From: Adineta ricciae
Lineage: Eukaryota; Rotifera; Eurotatoria; Adinetida; Adinetidae
Reading direction: 5' to 3'
NCBI GenBank assembly: GCA_905250025.1
Contig: CAJNOJ010000141.1
Coordinates: 43,126 to 107,125, forward strand
Length of the DNA: 64,000 nucleotides
The position numbers were made by a program, and so were the translations under genes. Shown here piece by piece: positions 8,738 to 19,900 of this stretch (its first letter is position 1; each line of letters starts with the position of its first letter). Under the pieces are notes generated by a model. It ran no database searches, was not told the DNA's origin, and saw nothing but the letters and a program-made list of their open reading frames with translations.

Positions 8738-10183
8738 TTCCACTAATCTTTCTGCTCAACTAATTTTTAACGATCAAAAAGGGTACTAGCTGAAACACTG
8801 TCAAATAGCGCGTCAAGTCTCATCTTTACCTTGAAAGTAGATAAAAAATATGTCATGTCTCACGATAGACTCCGCGCTTCATTGCACTCTAAAAACCGGA
8901 AACAATGTGTTATTAAAATTTTCTTGTTATCGTAAACATCTCTTCGCGCTGTTACCGACATGTACATGCACATATCTTCACATCCTTCTCTCCAACTGTT
9001 TCTGTTACCATCGCGATAGATTCTTTTGCTAGGTTTTTGAATCAATAGATTAAGTTTCGCTTCTTGAGCGAAGACAACACTACTAGTGTGCACGATGATA
9101 GGGTGTTAGTTTATAATCATCATGTGCTTTTATACCCACTTTCATCTAGGCATGTTCCAATCCCGACTTCAATTCTAGATTCGAAATCGAATGGAATTGA
9201 TTCGAGGTAGACTCAAATATATTACTAGTTTTAACTCTACCAAGACTGGTTGCGAACAGTCTTCATTATTGTCAGACGAATCTCCAGTACGAACAGGCAT
9301 GTAGAATTAGTTCTCTATTAGATCTCACGAAGTCGGTCAAAGTTGTTGACTATGTCATGCCAGTTTCAAATCAATTTCATTCGACTCTAGAATCGAGATT
9401 GTTGCATGCATATAATCCATCCTCAAATTCTTTTTTTTAAAGAAAATAGGCTGTCGAGCCGCAAAATTTTCTGACGTCTTATTTGCTTTAACCTCTTGAA
9501 TACCACTATCCACAGGCTAAAGATAATATAGAGGCATAAAATATTCTCTTGCGTTCTATCACATTACTTGCCAGCTAAATTCGCTAAAGAGAGAGAGAGA
9601 ACAACAACAACTCCCAATCATACAAAGAGAGAGAAGAAGCCCATTTTTTCAAAGAACGAGAATAAATCAACAGGTGAGTTTGTTTTGGATGAAAAAAATC
9701 ATTTTCACTCCGACATGCAAAATTCCCACTGTCATCCAACTACGTTTTTTCGCTTTATTACAAAAAACTATAGTGATCCATACCTAACAATGTCAGTGAA
9801 ATAGCAGATAGAATCATGTAAGCATATCCTTCTAGAGAATATCCTATTCGAGTAACTAATAAAACTTTAACCCAGAGCGTATATAGTTCTTTAAATAGTC
9901 TCAATTCAGCTTTAGCATATACATGAGGATGTCACTGTATATAGAGATATAAATCAGCTTGAAACTGAGGTACCGGCACCTACTCTCACTCATCTAGACA
10001 TCACGCCTCGCATCTATCAAAATCCACCTACATCCAAAACTTCACCCACACTCACACCCTGTCTAACGTTGTATCGTGTGGTGTTAAACCCTATGAAAGA
10101 ATGTCATGAATATTGAAATTTTCTTTTAAGATTACAATATTTGGTATTGATTATTCGATACACAGTTTTTTGAGTTTTTAAAC
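8738..10183. other. Intergenic region and presumed promoter/5' leader of the giant gene (copy A)
   Basis: No gene recognised. 8738-8970 and 9390-10183 align with 12330-12565 and 13140-13934, but the middle (about 8975-9385) does not; the other copy carries a repeat element there. A GTGAGT donor at 9674 after a purine-rich GAGAGA/ACAACA tract, with a CACAG acceptor near 10165, suggests a 5'-UTR intron of about 490 bp just before the ATG at 10184; the same signals exist near 13425 and 13915. A TATATAGAGATATAAAT stretch lies at about 9937-9955. Confidence 0.4.
10042..10060 (-). repeat. Telomere-like CCCACACTCACACCC tract
   Basis: C-rich strand of a GGGTGTGAGTGTGGGTG-like stretch upstream of the giant gene; the allelic position 13792-13810 reads CCCACACCCACAC. 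Confidence 0.45.
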
Positions 10184-10446
10184 ATGGCACAAGCTACGCG
10201 CTCTGCGAAGAGCACAACTGCTAGTGCAGCTCCTAATGCTGTCATTCGAGAGATGACCTCTTCATTCGCTCGATCATTGGCAGATGCGAATTCCTCACTG
10301 ATTCGACAATCGCTTGATCGCTTACGAACTTATATTGGTGATTCAGTCGATAGTGATGAAAATATTTCAAAAGCATTCAAGTACTTGAAAGATAGAATTC
10401 ATCATGAGAGAGAAAGCGACGATGGTGAATCGCTTGCTTCCTTGAT
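10184..10446 (+). CDS. Giant midasin-like AAA+/VWA protein, start of gene (block A copy, cut at N)
   Basis: Opens MAQATRSAKSTTASAAPNAV and matches the first 88 codons at 13935 with a handful of substitutions (R for G at residue 6, N for S, AN.S for EN.P). It is cut by the single N at 10447, after which the sequence returns to the NHL gene. It is the second copy of the giant-gene start, not a separate short gene; a frame read across the N into NHL sequence is a false fusion. The upstream 800 bp matches the sequence before 13935, so both copies share a promoter region. Confidence 0.75.
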
Positions 10447-10447
10447 N
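10447..10447. other. Single-N contig junction A/B
   Basis: The left side is the giant-gene 5' end. The right side (10448) equals position 6376 in the NHL gene, a step back of about 4 kb in the locus. Confidence 0.85.
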
Positions 10448-12198
10448 TATCCGATGGGTGTTGTGCTTGATGTCGATGGATATCTCTTCATTGTGGATCA
10501 AGGAAATAATAGAATTGTTGGATCGGGACCACTTGGATTTCGATGTATAGTTGGATGTTCTGGTAGTAGTGGCTCAGCACTCAATCAGTTACAAGGTCCA
10601 CGGTCACTTGCTTTCGATACTGATGGGAATTTATATGTTAGCGATCGGGAAAATGATCGCATCATGACATACACTTTATTTAACAGCTCATGTGGTAAGT
10701 TTCATCCAAATGTTCTTGAATTAGTGAGGGCGATCACGAGAGAATTATGTCTATGGTAGTGAGTACTGTCAGTAAGATTTACTTGAAACACAAGAGCATA
10801 TGAAGATAACTATAAAAGAGTCATAGGAAGTTGTTGTAGAATCGATCTTGTTTCGTACTACGACACAATCATCGTTGACTCTGACTACGTAGTTGTAATA
10901 CTTTATCAAGTTTCGTTTACTCATGGAATTTTGTCAAAGTTTTGAATAAGTCTAATGTGAAAACGACAGTCAGCAATCACCAGCAGCTTGATTCTATTAA
11001 GTTAAGAAATTAGAACAAATGAGTCTTGTATAGTTTACACCACGACTACATCAACATCAACAAGTTCAACCTCAACATCAACAACATCAACAAGTTCAAC
11101 CTCAACATCAACAACATCAACACCAACAACGTCAACATCAACATCAACAAAAACAACGTCAACATCAACATCAACAACGTCAACAACGTCAACATCAACA
11201 AGTTCAACATCAACATCAACAAAAACAACGTCAACATCAACGACGGCATACTCAGGTAAATGTGCTGTCTGTAATTTAAAATGATGTGAAGGAAAATTAT
11301 AATTTAAATTTGGATAATGGTAATTGAAATGCGCATTATGATATTGAAAGTGTCGCCTCTTGTCTTTTGAATCATCGTTCTATGTAGCCAACTCTTCACG
11401 ATTCATTCATAAATGTAACAACAATTAGTAGTTGATCGAAGTTATCTCTCACGCTCTCGCTCACAAGATCATCTGTATTTTTAGTCTCGAACGTCTCAAA
11501 TTGCAGTTTCACGAAGTATTCATCTTATCTTGTCTCAAACGTTAAATCAGATTTTACCAGTGCCCAAATCTGCTGTGAATCGATGAACATGACTCTTATA
11601 GAAATCGAGTCAGCCAACGAGCAAGCGCGCGTACTCAATATAACCACATTGATACAAGCTCCTTTTTTCATCGGACTCAATCAAACATGTGGTACTAACA
11701 ATTACAGTACATGGCTCTCAGGCAAACCAGTTTTATTCAGTAATTTCGGTATGTTTCAAATTCGAATGCTATCAGATTGATTCCATTTCTCGCTTGAGCA
11801 TCTAAGCTTTGTATCCATTTAATACTAATCAACTTTTCCAACGAATGCAATAATTGCTCGTTTTAGGTCAACCTTCAGACTGTTCACGCTCGAAACAGTG
11901 CTTCGTTTATGAAAACAATACTGATGCTCGATGGATAGCTGTAAACTGTTCACTTTTATTTCATTTCGTTTGCGAATCCTATCAAGATATTTCTTATCAA
12001 TGGAGGCGAAGTGTAGGTAATGGAACAAATAATATTCAAACTGCTTATTTATCTCACAAAAACGAGCGAACCACTGTATATCAGCAAATTAATTTAGGAG
12101 AAACAAGTTTACTACGTTGTTCTAAATCATGTTTCAAGGACAGCAACTGTATCGCAATCAAATATGAGCAAAGCAACTGCCAGCTGTTTCTTAGCTGA
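10448..12198 (+). CDS. NHL/mucin/C-type lectin/PAN protein, second copy, 5'-truncated at N
   Basis: Same gene as 5479-8606, starting inside NHL exon 2. Exons 10448-10694, 11034-11255, 11551-11748 and 11867-12198 have the same splice signals and phases. Protein differences are few (I/V, L/F, S/T changes in the lectin part). The main difference is the Thr/Ser exon: 222 bp here against 702 bp in the first copy, both divisible by three, so this stalk is 160 residues shorter. Read as the other allele (or a very recent duplicate) joined by the assembler. Poly(A) signal at 12324. Confidence 0.8.
11034..11255 (+). repeat. Thr/Ser-coding minisatellite (short allele, 222 bp exon)
   Basis: Same TCAACAACGTCAACATCAAC-type repeats as 6962-7663, with fewer units; intron borders at both ends are conserved. 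Confidence 0.8.
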
Positions 12199-12323
12199 CC
12201 ACTGAGACGTTTCTCAATCTAAACTTGAGTTTTTTCTTTTGCTTTGACTATCAATTCGATGAACTTCATCCAAAGTCTTTTCACTCGATGTATTGTGTTC
12301 CATCCAGTTAACGTTTTATACTC

Positions 12324-12329
12324 AATAAA
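12324..12329 (+). terminator. Poly(A) signal of the second NHL/lectin copy
   Basis: AATAAA 126 bp after the stop at 12198, aligned with 8732-8737. Confidence 0.45.
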
Positions 12330-12565
12330 TTCTACTGATCTTTCTGCTCAAGTACTTTTTAACGACCAAAGAGGGTACTAGCTGAAACACTGTCAAATAG
12401 CGCGTCGAGTCTCATCTTTAGCTTGAAAGTAGATCAAAATATGTCGTGTCTCACGATAGACTTCGCGCTTCATTGTATTCTAAAAAACCGGCAACAATGT
12501 ATTAATAAAATTTTCTTGTTGTCATAAATGCCTGTCTGTGCTGTTACCGACATGTAGATGCATAC

Positions 12566-13137
12566 ATGTAAAAGTCGAAGACTCGATTCGCGTATTAAAA
12601 CTATAAATTCGAGTTTTAAACTCTTAACTAATTGGCTATTAAACATTCACTAACTAAATGCTAATTATTAAATGACTAACTACCTATCATCTACTAGCTA
12701 ACTGATTAGCAATTATTAACTAATTGATTATCTTGAGGGTGAGGGTGAGGGTGTGGGTGCAGCGTACAACGGCACAGCCAGGGTCAATGTGAACGGCATT
12801 CGTTACCGTTAGTTGCTGATAACTGATAGTCTTATAGTTAATAAATGATTATGTAGTATTTTATAGTCATATGCCGATTACTTGATAGTCGGTTGACTGA
12901 TAAGTAATTGCTTGGTAAATATCTAGTTAACTGTTACATAATAGGTAATAATTAGTCATTCAACGATTTACGGTTAATCACTGACGAATTGGTAAGCGGA
13001 TAGCTCGAAACTTCGAATTATAGATTTATAAGTTTATAAGTTTAAAACTCGAGTGCTCGAATTCTAAACTGAAAGATTTAGAATTCGAATGAAAGTTTTA
13101 AAACTCGAATCGAATTAACGATTTCTACACTACTCTC
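12566..13137. mobile_element. Repeat element with short inverted ends, present in copy B only (MITE-like candidate)
   Basis: About 570 bp replacing about 410 bp of unrelated sequence in copy A. Near the left end is ATTCGAGTTTTAAAC (12607-12621); near the right end is its inverse complement (13095-13110). Inside are many TTAACTA/TAACTGATA-like AT-rich words, a telomere-like GAGGGTGAGGGTGAGGGTG tract at 12734, and a perfect 12-bp hairpin (13057-13068 with 13077-13088, 8-nt loop). No coding capacity. The parts recur at 5124-5252, so it is a repeat family. Non-autonomous DNA element is one reading; the target-site duplication is not clear. Confidence 0.45.
12734..12759 (+). repeat. Interstitial telomere-like repeat
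   Basis: GAGGGTGAGGGTGAGGGTG followed by TGGGTG. Resembles bdelloid TGTGGG telomere repeats but irregular; lies inside the element at 12566-13137. Confidence 0.5.
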
Positions 13138-13934
13138 GACCCTAGAATCGAGATTGTTGCATGCATATATCCATCCTCAAATTCTTTTTTTTTTCAAAGA
13201 AGACAGGCTGTCGAGTGGCAAAATTTTCTGACGTCTTATTTCCTTTAACCTCTTGAATACTGCTATCCACAGGCTGAAGAGAAGATAGAAGCACAATATT
13301 TTCTCTTGCGCTCTGTCACATTGTTTACCAGCTAAATTCGCTAGAGAGAGAGAACAACAACAACTCCCAATCATACAGAGAGAGAAGAAGCCCATTTTTT
13401 CAAAGAACGAGAATAAATCAACAAGTGAGTTTGTTTTGGATGAAAAAAAATCATTTTCACAACGACATACAAAATTCCCACTGTCATCCAGCTACGTTTT
13501 TTCGCTTTATTACAAAAAATATAGTGATCCATACCTAACAATGTCAGTGAAATAGCAGATAGAATCATGTAAGCATATCCTTTTAGAGAATATCCTTTTC
13601 GAGTAACTAATAAAACTTGAACCCAGAGTGTATATAGTTCTTTAAATAATCTCAACTCAGCTTTGGCATATACATGAGGATGTCACTGTATATAGAGATA
13701 TGAATGAGCTCGAAACTGATGTGCCAGCACCTACTCTCACTCATCTAGACTCGACGCCTCGCATCTATCAAAATCCACCTACATCTAAAACTTCACCCAC
13801 ACCCACACTCTGTCTAACGTTGTATCGTGTGGTGTTAAGCCCTATGAAAGAATGTCATGAATATTGAAATTTTCTTTTAAGATTATAATATTTGGTATTG
13901 ATTATTCGATACACAGTTTCTTGAGTTTTTAAAC
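13138..13934. other. Presumed promoter and 5' leader of the giant gene (copy B)
   Basis: Aligned with 9390-10183. Contains the GAGAGA/ACAACA tract, a GTGAGT donor at 13425, and CACAG about 15-20 bp before ATG 13935, compatible with a 5'-UTR intron of about 490 bp. TATATAGAGAT is conserved but the neighbouring ATATAAAT of copy A is ATATGAAT here. A CCCACACCCACAC tract sits at 13795-13808. Confidence 0.4.
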
Positions 13935-16900
13935 ATGGCACAAGCTACGGGCTCTGCGAAGAGCACAACTGCTAGTGCAGCTCCTAGTGCTGTCATTCGA
14001 GAGATGACCTCTTCATTCGCTCGATCATTGGCAGACGAGAATCCCTCACTGATTCGACAATCGCTTGATCGCTTACGAACTTATATTGGTGATTCAGTCG
14101 ATAGTGATGAAAATATTTCAAAAGCATTCAAGTACTTGAAAGATAGAATTCATCATGAGAGAGAAAGCGACGATGGTGAATCGCTTGCTTCCTTGATTAC
14201 TGCCACATTGATCATTCCGTGTTATCGTTTCTATTCGACCAACGAGAAGTTTTCATTGCATTTTTTCCAATTATTCGAACTGATATTAACACATTCGTCG
14301 GTAGTGCGCAATGAAAACTTTCTCTTCTCAATTGCCGTATTTATTTCGCGTACAAATGTTTATCGACCAAACTTAGCTTTAACTCGACTTGATAAATGGA
14401 CCATCAAAATGTGGCTTGGAAAACCGGTGAGTCAAAATCCCGCAACAAACAAAGTACGCTTTGCATCTGGCAAACCATTTCCGTTCACTCCCGACTCACC
14501 CGTTTGTACTGTTTTATGCGATAATACCAAGTACCCACTTGATATCACCAATCAATTCGATGTATTCATCGCCAAAGCCAGTGAAAATCAAAACACTAAT
14601 GCGGACGAATTATTTACTCTTGAGAACATTCTCAATCAATTATTTCGCTGTCAATTCATTCTTCAAGCATTTTTAAATGCAGATCAATGCTTATCGTCGA
14701 TGTTATCGTTTGCCGTTCGCCGTCAACGAATCGTAGACATTCGGTTAACAAATGAAAGCAACGCTCAAGCTCTAACGGAATTAACGTCAATCAAAGATCG
14801 AATGCTGAACAAGTTCAATTATTTACCAGGTTCATGCGAGGGAGATTTTAAATTTATTCAAAGCGAATGTCGAGTTCAATGGACTGATGGTAAAACATTC
14901 ATCTATTCAACCAATACCATCCATCCGCGACCATCATTCTTGTCACCGATAGCGAAATTACTTCGCTATGCGCATCACCAACAGGAGAACATCGAAGATT
15001 CAGAAGCAAAAAAGCCTTGGAGTTTATTATTACAAACAATTCATCAAACAATTACGTCATATTTGGGAGATGCAACAACGAGTGATGCTATCAACGATTT
15101 CTTCGTCTATTTCCTGACTGACAACGATGAACAAATACGAAATATGGGTGGCAAACTTCTCACAACATTCGTCAACGAACTACTCATGTCAAGCGATGAA
15201 AATCTCCCTCCATTAATATCCTGTTCAATCCTAGAGAAGATTCTCCAATCAATGATAAATCATGAGCAATATACAATCAACGAAAGCCTGTTGAGCCAAT
15301 GTTTACAGCCATCCTTAGAATGGCCCATCAATGATTTATGCTCGTTACTAACCATGTTAGCTGTGAAATCAATGCAAACAGCAGACCATTGGATACAATA
15401 TTTCGTTAATTTAATGAATTTGAACCGAGAACAATGGGTGTCGTCATCAATAAAGACAAATCCAAGTTTTCTCGAGTTCTGTCGGCAAATTCCAGCGTCA
15501 TTATTCACACGATTGTTCGAACCGATGATGAGAGACTCATTTCATGTTCTCAAATTCATAATTATCAACTGTAAAAAAGACTGGACTAAGGTTTTACTGG
15601 AAATCATGGAGACACAAATGAAAGACAATCGCCTACAAGAAAATCTTCATGAATTGCTGAAAGATGCTCGTTTACACGCATTTAGTAACTGGAAAGTCTC
15701 GTCAACTTTCGATCTTTTACTTTCATTAATCAAACTAACCACAGACAAATACCCATTATTGCTCTTCGAACTTCTCCTTCTCTTGGAGAAAGTCTACGAT
15801 GAACACTTAAGTCCGAGAAACTTGAATATTCCTACAACAATTCAACCGATGGTTAATATTCTTCATTTAATATTTTCCAATGAGAGTTTTCTTTGCAACT
15901 CTACAACTCGTCGCGGTATTTTATTATCAACCACGTCGATTCTTCTTCATCTAATCGATCACATGAATCTGCAAGCATTCATCATGAATCCAGATGAAAT
16001 GAAACAACTCATTCAATCAACAATAGTGTGCTCGATCAATTACAAACAAACGTTACGTTTGTTCAATTATGTCCTTCGATCCAAACAACAAATTTTGATC
16101 AAAGATTGGTTCGAACAACTACTAACCTTAGCATTATCAACAAATGATAATCTCTCAGACGATGAACAACCATCAACGGTTCACTTCAACCCATCGACAA
16201 TAACCGAACTGATCGGTATGTACACTTATGAAATGATTGAACTATTACATGAGAAACTCGATCATACAAGAAATTTGATTTGCTTAACTACATTCAATTT
16301 TCTGTCGACTTTTATTCAACAATGTTTACCAACGTGTATTCAATGTTTGCTACATAGAAATGCTCGTATACGTATATCGATTGCACGATTGGTAGGTCGA
16401 GCGCTGAATATGCAATCGAGCGATCTTATCAAACTTCTGCAAAGTTTGCAAGATTCAACTGATGAACAAATTGACTTAACACCGGACACGTCATTAAACG
16501 TAATGAGTGATCAACAGCAAGCGGTTGCGCATATACATACGACGCCAGTGTATCTTCTCGAGCGTGAAAAGAAACGTTCGAAGTCTCAAATACCTTTCCG
16601 TACAATTAAACAGTCAGATTTTGGTTTATTATCAAAACATTTGAAAGCGTTAACACATGTCGAGGATGCATCAAACACTAACGCAGCAGATTTCGATGCG
16701 ATTAAAAGTTCGATTAGCGAATGTTCAGAAGAATTCCGTCACCTTATACCAAGCCGTCGTCAGTTACCGTCGTTAGTGCAAACCAGTACAATGCGAAATA
16801 ATCGGCAACGCATTGTCGAATGTATACGAACACCTATTCATTTGTTATTACAAGGCGAAACTGGGGTTGGAAAAAGTAGTTTGATACTCGACGTGGCTGC

Positions 16901-19900
16901 TGATCTTCGAAAACCATTAGTTCGTTTTAATCTTTCGTCGAAGACTGATATCGGCGCATTATTCGGGTCGGTCAAAATGAAAACAGTTAAGAGTGGGGAT
17001 GGCCAACATCAGGAAATTGAATTAGAATATGAAGAAGGTCCATTTACGACGGCATATCGTCACGGGCACTGGCTTCTATTGGATGAAATGAATCTAGCAC
17101 CACCGAATGTTCTTCAAGCAATTGAACAAGCGCTAGAATCCGGTGTTCTGACAATTCCGAATATTGAAGACGAGAATGATGTCAAAGATCAACCAAATCA
17201 AGTGAAACAGAACTGTCGTGTCTATCGAATACATTCAGATTTTCGTCTTTTCGCAACACAAAATCCATCCGCAGGCAAATATAAAGATGCGCGTGATACA
17301 CAATCAACCGCTCTGTTAAACCGCTTTAGTATTTTCATCGTCGAAGGTCCAAAGGAGAACGAGTTAGGTGATATTGTCACAAATAAATTAAAAACCGAGA
17401 ACTTTCCTTTTGTAACTCAAGCAGCACAAATGGTTGGATTGCATTTGAAAATCATGGCGACAATAAAAGAATCTAATTTCAAAGAACGAAATAGGAACTA
17501 CTCCGAAATAACTATTCGTGAACTTTTCCGTTGGTGTCAAAGTTTATGTGACTATGAAAAAATGTTAATGAAATCTTCCCAAACCATTAGCAAGCTTCCT
17601 TCAAGCACGTTCAATGCCATTCTAACTGAACAAGCATATGCCATTTATGGTTTACGATTTCGTGAAGCACAAAGTCGAGAAGAAATAGCGCAAATGATTG
17701 AGAACTTTTTTCATGTCAATCCAATACCATCATCAAAATTGTCGATTGAACATCGTCCAAACAATAACACGGTTGCATTTCTGTCCCAACAACGTTTACT
17801 ATTACAAATGCCAACGGTTTATCTCGAACGTATCGATCAAGACTGGCCATCAAATCTGAACCGATTGAGTAATTCAGAACTTACAAAAATGATCAAAATT
17901 CATAATTATGCGTTTCAATACTTTCATCATGAACATCTATTGCAAATTTATGATTGTTCTTACACATTATTCTGGTCAATGGTAGAACGGCGATCTCGCG
18001 AAAGTTCGACTCTAGTAGCCATCGTTGTTGAAACTTATACAAGTTTATGTCGAAATGAAAAGCAACGAAAAGAAATCGTCAAGTATATTTCAACAGAGTT
18101 CGGCGAACCGGAAAGCTCACTCGCAGAATACCAATCATCACTATCGTCGGCTCAATCATCATTTTACCTTGACGAAGAAGCCCATCGTATTGCACAATTT
18201 ATTCTAGCTGCATCGCCCTCACAACCCATTCTCATCGTTGGCCCCGAAGGTTGTGGCAAAAGTCATCTCGTACAATCAATCGCTACACTAACAAATGTTC
18301 GTTGTCAACACTTATACCTAACGCCCCAGACTGAGCCTGCAGCTCTTGTCGGCTCTCTTGTACCACATCCCAAACTACCAAGTTGGCACGATGGTGCCGT
18401 AAGCGAAGCTGTCAGTAAAGGGCATTGGCTGGTTCTTGAAAATTTTTCCGAAGCGTCGTCTGCTGTTCTCGAGCGCTTAAATCCTGTTTTAGAACAGCCA
18501 GCTCAGTGGGTTAAAGTCGAAAACAATGAAACACAACCTGTCGCGGTTCATCCGAATTTTCGCATCATCGCAACGATGTCGCCGCCAACTGGTCGCTTAC
18601 AAAATGCTTCAATTGAAACCAATCACGAACTTTCACCAGCTCTATACAATCGTTTTTTGATTATTTTTTATCAAGGCTTGAACTTATCGTCGCCGGACGT
18701 TTATAGAAACTTGTTCACAGCATACTTTCCAACTAATGAAATACAATTGATTGATACGCTTTGTGAGAAACTTCGTTCGGAGCAATTAACCCCGCGACAA
18801 TTGGTTCAGTTTATTGACTGTGCGTTCAAATTACAACATTCAAGAGTTGTCACCGAACGCAAAATCGATTTACCCTCGGTTTTACTCTCCGCTTACGAAC
18901 TTGTCTTCAGTAGTGATTCCAACAAACCATTAGCATCACCGGTTAAACTATACCTAGAAAAAGAAGCCCGACATGGTTCGATTAATTTCTTCAATTTATC
19001 TGTTTCTGAAAAAGCACGTAAAGAACATCGCGAACATATTATTGATCCTGACAAAACACCAACACGGTACGACGCTGCAAAACGCCTATGCGCATCGGTG
19101 ATTTGTTCACGTCCAGTCCTTCTCGAAGGTCCGGCTGCCACGGGAAAAACCAGTTTAGTCGAATACTTAGCACACTGTGACAAAAAAAAACTCTACCGAG
19201 TTAACAATACTAAAGGTACGACTATCCAAGACTATTTTGGTTCGTATATGCCGAATGGCGAATTTTTGAATGGCGCGCTATCTAGTGCAATGCTTCGTGG
19301 TGATTGGTTTGTTGCCGATGAGTTTGATTTAGCTGAGCCAGCTGTCATGAATGTTTTGTATCCGATTTTAGAAGGACAAAAATGTCTCACTGTACCAAAC
19401 ACTGGCCAGACTCTAATTGCGCGAGATGGATTTCGGTTCTTTGCAACACAAAACGGTACAAGTTATGTCGGACGAAAACAGTTACCAAAAACATTACGTT
19501 CAAGATTCTTAGAAATACAATTTCACTCTTTTACAGAAAACGAATTGCAATTCATTATTGTTCAACGTAAATCAACGTCCACTGTTTCGAAATCATCGAC
19601 AGCATTCGATGAAGATTTGAAAAAAGTCGCGCCGCAGATAGCATCAATGGTTAAAAATCTCAATCAACAAATCGACGAAAAGCAACTGCCGATCCTAGGC
19701 GCACCGAAACTCGGTCTAACAATGCGTGAAGTTATCAAATGGATTAATCGAAAACAACGAAAGGTCGATGTCGATTGGGATGAGCACGCACTAAGATTAT
19801 TAGAATCACGTGTACCGAGAAAACATAGTACTGCATTTATCACGTGTCTTCAAATTTCATTTCCACATTTGATAGATTCACCATCTCAGGTGAAAATCGA

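Noticed and set aside
9568..9804. Plus-strand frame of 78 codons upstream of the giant gene
   Set aside because: Low-complexity GAGAGA/ACAACA start, not open in the aligned copy near 13340, and crossed by a likely 5'-UTR donor.
10184..10759. A 191-residue fusion of the giant-gene start with NHL sequence
   Set aside because: The frame crosses the N at 10447, where two unrelated genes are placed side by side.
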